NCBI GenBank assembly: GCA_004554425.1
Contig: SFMI01000013.1
Location: forward strand, 1 to 47,698
Direction: 5' to 3'
DNA: 47,698 nucleotides
DNA from: Candidatus Saccharimonadota bacterium
GTDB taxonomy: Bacteria > Eremiobacterota > Xenobia > Xenobiales > Xenobiaceae
In this document: in pieces, positions 42,619 to 47,698 of the stretch
Layout: every line of letters begins with the position of its first letter
How positions within the stretch are numbered: position 1 is the first letter of the stretch
Notes under the pieces: generated by a model
The model's database searches: none
Seen by the model: the letters and a program-made list of their open reading frames with translations, nothing else
Told to the model about the DNA's origin: nothing
Made by a program: the position numbers and the translations under genes

Positions 42619-42996
42619 TTATCTATAAGACTTCAAGCTAACTTCGAATTTGTAAACTACCTTACCGGAGAAGTTTACATCCTGGTCAATTTCCAACTCA
42701 AATTTCATACCATCTTTGACAGCGGTAACATCAGGCATGTTAGTCAAACTGTCTTCTATTTCAGTTTTGACAATACGCCAACCGTTTTTCTTTAAGCCGT
42801 TGACTATCTGATTGTACTCTTTCTGAGTGTTGGTAGTGACATAATCTTTTTCCACCTTGTGCATGGACTCTTCGTATTTTACCACGCGAAGACCGGGGAT
42901 ATTATCTACCCAAGTGAGACGCTCAGCCAAATTAGCCCAAGCGGGAGCCACAGCCACAGCCAACAAACAACCTAAAGTAAGAAAAAATTTCTTCAT
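42619..42996 (-). CDS. small secreted protein of unknown function
   Basis: The product has 125 residues with a standard Sec signal peptide (MKKFFLTLGCLLAVAVAPAWA, cleavage after AWA). The mature ~104 residues are mixed alpha/beta, Lys/Glu-rich, with no cysteine, and end in a strand-like VVYKFEVSLKSYR. I recognise no family. It is a single gene with its own terminator. The ribosome site upstream of the ATG is weak. Confidence 0.65.
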   Translation of the reverse strand: MKKFFLTLGCLLAVAVAPAWANLAERLTWVDNIPGLRVVKYEESMHKVEKDYVTTNTQKEYNQIVNGLKKNGWRIVKTEIEDSLTNMPDVTAVKDGMKFELEIDQDVNFSGKVVYKFEVSLKSYR

Positions 42997-43370
42997 ATAT
43001 ATTAAACACCCATTATTTACAATTTAATAACTATTGGACGCCAAACACCAATATCAGCGCCACGTGCTTTTTAATGTTAGCAAATTAATTTTGTTTCTGC
43101 AATATAGTTTTTTTTATAATAAATTTCACTGTCTAAAAAATTGAAAGCCATTCAATAAAAAAAGCAGGAATCACAAAATAACAATGCAAGCAGTAAAGGC
43201 TTTTGCGAGCGGGCTGCTGTTTTTCAACCAGCGAATTTCTCTTCCACTTATTTGTGCAAGCCAGTTTTTACTGTCTAAACGGGCAGCCTATCACTGTCGT
43301 TCAATCAAAGCCGTCAGCATACATATCTCGGCTATAAAAAAGATTGTCGATCTTTAAGGTAACATTAGCA
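42997..43370 (+). promoter_or_regulatory. intergenic region upstream of the SLH porin gene
   Basis: About 370 bp between divergent genes. On the plus strand TATAAT (43115-43120) has TTGTTT (43091-43096) 18 bp upstream, a moderate promoter match that would give a ~240-nt leader for the porin gene. No stronger site nearer 43371 was found. Coding frames here are short and unconvincing. Confidence 0.35.
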
Positions 43371-45977
43371 ATGACTATTAAATATATGACTCCTGTTCTT
43401 GGAGCTCTTTTGGGATTGAGCGCTTTTGCTCCAGCTTGGGCTGCTCCCCTATTCCCAGATGTTCCAGAAAACACTTGGGCTCGTGACGCCGTAGCGACTT
43501 TGGCTGCCAAAGGCTTAGTTGAGGGCTATCCCGATGGTACATTTAAAGGGGACCGCCAAGCTTCGCGTTGGGAAGTGGCTATTATTGTTGCTCGTCTTCT
43601 AGCTCAATTGCAGAACCAGCACGCTACTTTGGCTACTAAAGCTGAGCTCAACGAATTACAAAAATTGGCTGCTAGCCTCAAAGACGAATTAAATGTTTTA
43701 GGTGCCCGCACCGAACGTCTGGAAGCAGAAGTGGCCAAACTAGACAGCCGAGTAAGCGACTTAGAAAGAATTAGTTTTTACGGAGAATACAAGGCTCGCA
43801 TTACCACCTCTTCACTGCGCAACGTGGGTATTGGCTCTTTAGGAAATCCTCCTATTTTGGACTACACTACTGCAGTAGGTAGCAACACAGGCGCCGGCGG
43901 TATCATTCCTTCTCCCTCAGTAGCTGCCGGACTAACCTTCAATACCTTTTTCTTAGGCGTAGCTTCTGTAACCGACTGGTCTACCGGTCGCCCCATGGTG
44001 AGCGGCACCAGTATTTCCCAACAACTTATGCTGGGCACTAAATTCGATTTAGGCAACTCTTTAGAGGGCGGTGCTGAATTTAGCGCTTATTCCAGTTGCG
44101 GAAATAAAGTAATGGATGCTTTCTGGGGAGTCCCTCAAGCCTACTTAAGCAATCCTTTTACTTCTACTATTGGAGCTAATAGCAGCACTCAAGGCTTAGA
44201 GCATGCGCCTTACGCCAAATTGTCTTTAGATAACTTCTGGCTTTTGCACAAGCCAAGCAAGACACGCTTAACCGTAGGTAGCTTAAAAGAGCAGAATTTC
44301 TCTCCTTTAGTGTACGTACCGGAGCGCAATCCCAATGCCTGGGGCGATTATTATCTAAACACCTACGGCGTTCAGCTCAAAGGTGAGACTGATTTATCTT
44401 CAGATTTTACCTTCAAATGGGAACTTATGGGCACTCGCTTAGCTAACGGTATTGCCAATAGCCTTTTTGACAAAGATGGTTATCAGTCTAGAGCTACAGG
44501 TGCCAACTTCGAACTAGTATTCAGAGACGGACAAGGCAATTTTAAAGCTAATATTCTTCATGCCAGAGATTGCGGCTTATACGACAAAGCTTCCTCAGGA
44601 TTACACTTCCAAGATAACTTCACTTTAAACTGGGTAAATCCCAACGGTTATTATATTAACCAACTGGGAGGCCCCGGCACTCCAGCAGTGGCAGGCATGG
44701 GATCAACAACAGACGAGCGTCCTATCGCTATGGTAGGAGCCGCAGGCAATGATGGTATCACCGGCATACCCGGCGTTCCCAACGTAGGCGGCATCGGCGC
44801 TCAAGATATGCTCAATTATGGTTTTAGTGCCAGCTATGAATTTGACTTAGGCAATTTCAAGCCAGATATTTTTGCCGACTATGCCCACACCGACTATAAG
44901 CCTTCCATTCATTCTTCATATTCAGTTGAAGGCAGTGCTTATCGTCTCGGCGCCGATTTCAAAATGTTTAAAAACGCTTTAAATATCCAGGGTACCTATG
45001 TGAAAACCGATCCCACGTACGATCCTTTTGTGCTCAATTATCCTACTATTAACGGAATAGGCAACACATTATGGAATGTGCCTGGCTTTAACTATTACAA
45101 CTCGCTCTATTCTTTACACGATACCAACACTTTTACTCACAACCGCAAAGGTTGGACTGCCAAGCTTGATTGGCGTTTCTGCCGCACTGGTAAATTTACT
45201 TTTGAGTATAAAGACTTAGAGCAAACCAAAACTTCATGCCAAGACGTACGCTATTCGGCTAGTTCTATTGCTCCTGGCACTCCTAATACAACCGTTTTAG
45301 GCTTTTCTCCCGGTTTTATGGATCCGGTTTTCTGCGGTTTTTCTCCCGAAACATTCGCTAGCGACGGCACTAACGCTCTAGGAAAAGTTTTGGAAAATCC
45401 GCGCGGTAAAGCCACTAACTGGTCTTTGGGCGTAGGCTTCAAATATCCGGTCGAGCCCAAGAAGAGCAAACGTTGCATTACTCTCTCCGGCGGCGCTCGC
45501 AGCACTCACTTTACACGTCATTCTAATCTTGCTAGTTTGATCAATACCCCCACTCGTTTTGGAGCCGAAAGCCAAAACTACGTCAACTTCTATTTAGATG
45601 CTTGGCAAGTCAATTTGGATTACGATATAACCAATAATTTGCGCATCCATACCGGTTATAAATCGGTGGATATGTTCGGTCACTTGGATCATTTAGGCGT
45701 AATGAATAATTATGCCAACACTATTGGTTCTAGCGATTTTGATATTATCAACTTAGAGCAACGTATTCCCAATATCAGTTTGGATTGGGATATTACCGAC
45801 AGTATGTCTTGGGGGGCTATGGGTGAATTTATCAGCACCAAAGACCGCATGGACGAGGAAATTTTTGCCAGCCCCGGTATTCCCGCTATGAATCTAACTT
45901 ACGGCCCACAAAAAGGCGCCCATCCTTTCAACTGGCAAGGTTTCTTAGTAAGTACCTACCTTAACTTCAAGTTCTAA
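43371..45977 (+). CDS. SLH-domain outer-membrane porin-like protein
   Basis: The product has 868 residues from the ATG at 43371, which gives the cleanest signal peptide (MTIKYMTPVLGALLGLSAFA then PAWA) with AAGGT upstream. One SLH domain follows (LFPDVPENTWARDAVATLAA through ASRWEVAIIVARLL), which in this type of protein binds peptidoglycan. Next is a coiled coil (LQKLAASLKDELNVLGARTE and on). The long rest is an alternating beta-strand barrel rich in Gly/Asn/Tyr that ends in phenylalanine (STYLNFKF), as outer-membrane barrels do. It probably tethers the outer membrane to the cell wall and forms a pore. A terminator follows at 45997. Confidence 0.88.
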   Translation: MTIKYMTPVLGALLGLSAFAPAWAAPLFPDVPENTWARDAVATLAAKGLVEGYPDGTFKGDRQASRWEVAIIVARLLAQLQNQHATLATKAELNELQKLAASLKDELNVLGARTERLEAEVAKLDSRVSDLERISFYGEYKARITTSSLRNVGIGSLGNPPILDYTTAVGSNTGAGGIIPSPSVAAGLTFNTFFLGVASVTDWSTGRPMVSGTSISQQLMLGTKFDLGNSLEGGAEFSAYSSCGNKVMDAFWGVPQAYLSNPFTSTIGANSSTQGLEHAPYAKLSLDNFWLLHKPSKTRLTVGSLKEQNFSPLVYVPERNPNAWGDYYLNTYGVQLKGETDLSSDFTFKWELMGTRLANGIANSLFDKDGYQSRATGANFELVFRDGQGNFKANILHARDCGLYDKASSGLHFQDNFTLNWVNPNGYYINQLGGPGTPAVAGMGSTTDERPIAMVGAAGNDGITGIPGVPNVGGIGAQDMLNYGFSASYEFDLGNFKPDIFADYAHTDYKPSIHSSYSVEGSAYRLGADFKMFKNALNIQGTYVKTDPTYDPFVLNYPTINGIGNTLWNVPGFNYYNSLYSLHDTNTFTHNRKGWTAKLDWRFCRTGKFTFEYKDLEQTKTSCQDVRYSASSIAPGTPNTTVLGFSPGFMDPVFCGFSPETFASDGTNALGKVLENPRGKATNWSLGVGFKYPVEPKKSKRCITLSGGARSTHFTRHSNLASLINTPTRFGAESQNYVNFYLDAWQVNLDYDITNNLRIHTGYKSVDMFGHLDHLGVMNNYANTIGSSDFDIINLEQRIPNISLDWDITDSMSWGAMGEFISTKDRMDEEIFASPGIPAMNLTYGPQKGAHPFNWQGFLVSTYLNFKF

Positions 45978-45996
45978 ACCGAACTCAGCATAACTA

Positions 45997-46041
45997 AATA
46001 AGCCACCCTTAAGATTTTTTCTTAAAGGTGGCTTATTCTTT
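45997..46041 (+). terminator. terminator of the SLH porin gene
   Basis: AATAAGCCACC (45997-46007) pairs with GGTGGCTTATT (46027-46037), extended by TTAAG/CTTAA around one mismatch, and is followed by a T-rich CTTTG. It lies ~20 bp after the stop. Confidence 0.8.
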
Positions 46042-46071
46042 GTGGTTAGCTAACTAGCTATCGCCTCTACT

Positions 46072-46563
46072 TTAGCTTTCTCCGTTAGAGCTAACATCAC
46101 TAGCTCCATCAACCCAACCGTTGGTAGCTAAACTAGAATACTGAGGAGAAGCTCCGTCAGGATGTTTACAAGTGCACTTTATTGTGTAAGCTGAATATGT
46201 TGTATAGAATATATAAGTATACTCATTTTCAGCAACATTATTGCGAGCATAGGCGGGGTTGCCATATGGGCAACGATAAAACGGGCAGGGAGTTTTATAC
46301 CATTCTTCAAATTTTTTTGTATTGGCATAGGAAGCTTCTTTGCCACCATGCTCGTTAAAATACAAACCGCGCTCAACTTTGCTAGCTTCAAGCCAATTAG
46401 CTAAACGTAAAATATTAGCCCGGCAAGCTTGACGGTATTGAGCTTCACGCCTATTTCTAAAAGAGCCAATAATACCTACAACTAAACAAGCCATAATGGC
46501 AATAACCGCAGCCACTTCTATTAAAGTAAACGCATACCGACGTCGACGGCTATAACGAAACAT
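46072..46563 (-). CDS. type IV prepilin-like protein with Ala before the cleavage site
   Basis: From the ATG at 46563 (AAGGAAG upstream) the N-terminus is MFRYSRRRRYA, cleavage, then FTLIEVAAVIAIMACLVVGI, the class III helix with Glu at +5. The residue before the cut is Ala rather than the usual Gly; PilD accepts Ala in some prepilins. The mature protein is ~150 residues with several cysteines in its middle and C-terminal parts, like minor pilins or pseudopilins. It is far from the pil operon and stands between the porin and nadD. It could be a minor pilin, a T2SS pseudopilin or a DNA-uptake pilin. Confidence 0.72.
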   Translation of the reverse strand: MFRYSRRRRYAFTLIEVAAVIAIMACLVVGIIGSFRNRREAQYRQACRANILRLANWLEASKVERGLYFNEHGGKEASYANTKKFEEWYKTPCPFYRCPYGNPAYARNNVAENEYTYIFYTTYSAYTIKCTCKHPDGASPQYSSLATNGWVDGASDVSSNGES

Positions 46564-46690
46564 AAACACAACTTCCTTTCCCAAAAAGCAGCTTAACCAA
46601 AGCAAAAAGTGCTAAAAACGCCGATTTTTTTCGGAAAAATAGTTGTTCACCCTCCGAATAAGCTAAACGATAATGTAAATTTTTATCAGT

Positions 46691-47293
46691 TTAAAACAGT
46701 GAGCGTGCTCTAATATATTCCAAAACACTATCTGGAACTAAATATTGAGCGGAACGGCCTTCAGAGAGAATCTTTCGTATATAAGTCGAAGAAATATCTA
46801 ATCCGGGAGCTTCAAACCAAATTATCTTATAGGCATTTCTTAAGTTTATCTCTCGAAGCTTATTTTTAAGTTCTTCTAAATCTACTCCTGGACGATGGAT
46901 AACATAAAAATGCTCAAGCAAATCTAAAACATCATCAAAACGATACCAAACTGATTTTACCAAAGAATCGGAACCGGTAATAAAGGAAAAAGAAGCCTCA
47001 GGATGCTGTTCTACTAATTGCTGGCAAGTATACAAAGTATAAGAAAGCTTTTTCTGCTTTATTTCCATATCGCTGACGGTAAAGAGAGGATTACTCTTGG
47101 CAGCCAAGCAGCACATCATTAAACGATCTTGAGCAGAGACTTTGGGCGCATCACGATGTGGTGGCAAATAATTGGGCATAAGCATAATTTTATCCAAACC
47201 GGTTCTTTCGCTTATTTCTATGCCAACACGCAAGTGTCCACAATGCACAGGATTAAAAGTACCACCTAAAATTCCGATTCTAGTTCTCTTCAC
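46691..47293 (-). CDS. nadD: nicotinate-nucleotide adenylyltransferase
   Basis: NadD makes nicotinate adenine dinucleotide for NAD synthesis. It has GILGGTFNPVHCGHLRVG with the T/HxGH-type motif, MLMPNYLPPHR, ITGSDSL, and the C-terminal ISSTYIRK motif. I chose the GTG at 47293 (VKRTRIGILGG), with GGAG ten bases upstream. The open frame to 47365 adds 24 residues unlike the family. The length of about 200 is normal. Confidence 0.93.
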   Translation of the reverse strand: MKRTRIGILGGTFNPVHCGHLRVGIEISERTGLDKIMLMPNYLPPHRDAPKVSAQDRLMMCCLAAKSNPLFTVSDMEIKQKKLSYTLYTCQQLVEQHPEASFSFITGSDSLVKSVWYRFDDVLDLLEHFYVIHRPGVDLEELKNKLREINLRNAYKIIWFEAPGLDISSTYIRKILSEGRSAQYLVPDSVLEYIRARSLF

Positions 47294-47551
47294 GTTTGCC
47301 AAACTCCATATTTCTGGTGAAAAATACCAGGCGTTTTCGCCCAGGATAAGCCTAGCCCTTGTCAATTTGCCAAACTTGTTGGCTGCGTAGCTTTTCTGTT
47401 TTTTAGCGGCGCTAATTTGTGTTTGGCCCCAGCTTATTTGCTATGTTTGCGCTTACCTGTTGGCTTTTGCAGTGTTTGGCTGCGTAGTTTTTACGCTTAG
47501 AAACGCTAAAACGCTAATTAGTGTTCCGCCCGCCCATTAGCTATTTCGTGC
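47294..47551. other. gene-free region upstream of nadD
   Basis: No credible coding frame is seen. The stretch holds the start region of nadD and a diverged tandem duplication (see 47379-47555). A promoter for nadD is expected on the minus strand but I did not identify one. Confidence 0.45.
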
Positions 47552-47555
47552 TAGC
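47379..47555 (+). repeat. diverged ~100-bp tandem duplication in noncoding DNA
   Basis: Copy A begins TTGGCTGCGTAG at 47379 and copy B repeats it at 47476. Both continue with similar order: a T/A-rich stretch, GCTAATT-GTGTT, GCCC, and (C)TTA/ATTA-GCTAT. The copies differ at many positions. No frame is preserved. Confidence 0.6.
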
Positions 47556-47643
47556 TTCATTTTTTACCATATCTACGCTCCGGCTGACTGGCCACGAAAT
47601 GGCCAGAGGCCTGCGCTACCGATATGGCGAAAAAATTGCGCTA
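47552..47643. repeat. symmetric 92-bp imperfect palindrome
   Basis: Pairing runs from the outside in: TAGC/GCTA, ATTTTTT/AAAAAAT, CCATATC (47567-47573) with GATATGG (47621-47627), and CTGGCCA (47588-47594) with TGGCCAG (47600-47606) closing on loop CGAAA. The unpaired 14-base spacers on each side are of equal length, so the whole is centred at 47597. No T-run follows, so it is not a simple terminator. A MITE- or REP-like element, or a structured RNA, would fit. Confidence 0.6.
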
Positions 47644-47698
47644 TAAATTTAGGCTGCGGGCTAGCGTTCATGTTGGTTGGCTCCAGCAGCGGCTCTTC

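Noticed and set aside
46615..46640. Terminator-like CCGA/TCGG hairpin after nadD
   Set aside because: The stem is only 4 bp; not convincing as a terminator.
1..47698. CRISPR array, integrase, transposase or prophage genes
   Set aside because: The tandem repeats are coding minisatellites or one diverged duplication; no regularly spaced repeat-spacer pattern and no mobile-element protein motifs were found.

Overview
This window (roughly mid-40s % G+C by eye) looks like chromosome of an uncultured diderm bacterium. It carries a full type IV pilus set with an outer-membrane secretin, lipoprotein PilP, an SLH-domain outer-membrane porin of the kind seen in Cyanobacteria/Vampirovibrionia, Armatimonadota-like phyla and diderm Firmicutes, and very large TPR proteins. 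I cannot fix the phylum from sequence alone. There is no phage, integrase, IS transposase or CRISPR array. Most genes lie on the minus strand.

Layout. (1) 1-1061: a stand-alone plus-strand C39-like cysteine peptidase closed by a bidirectional terminator. (2) 1084-18431, minus: one long, tightly packed run beginning at 18431. It holds giant TPR proteins, a proline-rich membrane protein with FAPPK repeats, a PATAN/DUF4388-like protein, two roadblock/LC7 proteins and an O-antigen-ligase-like membrane protein with a TPR tail. Internal minisatellites occur in several of these genes, and one giant gene is split by a +1 frame change near 15353. (3) 18811-30980, minus: the pilus locus in the order pilB, pilT, a 21-residue microprotein, pilC, pilA, pilD, pilM (broken in two), pilN, pilO, pilP, a structured RNA region, pilQ. 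pilA has its own consensus promoter and terminator. (4) 31008-36827, minus: housekeeping genes udk, mltG, ruvX, recO, deoC and era, plus a class A beta-lactamase-like protein. (5) 36903-37059: tRNA-Leu(UAA) with a near-consensus promoter. (6) 37168-42558: a TPR protein, a predicted pseudokinase, a secreted LIM-like/DA1 peptidase, a lytic transglycosylase and a rhomboid protease fused to DnaJ-type zinc fingers. (7) 42619-47293: a small secreted protein, the SLH porin, an atypical prepilin and nadD. (8) 47294-47698: no gene, but a diverged ~100-bp tandem duplication and a symmetric 92-bp palindrome.

How it fits together. PilB and PilT drive extension and retraction through PilC. PilA is the major pilin, PilD processes it (and probably the 46072 prepilin), PilM/N/O/P align the motor with the PilQ secretin. 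The adjacent TPR/roadblock/PATAN operon is the best candidate for an undescribed system: roadblock proteins usually regulate small Ras-like GTPases, and with TPR scaffolds and a glycan ligase/polymerase this suggests polarity or surface-polysaccharide control linked to pili. That link is inference from adjacency and domains; no MglA-type GTPase is encoded here.

The two broken genes (pilM and the giant TPR gene) should be checked against reads before biological meaning is attached, because assembly error is a real alternative.
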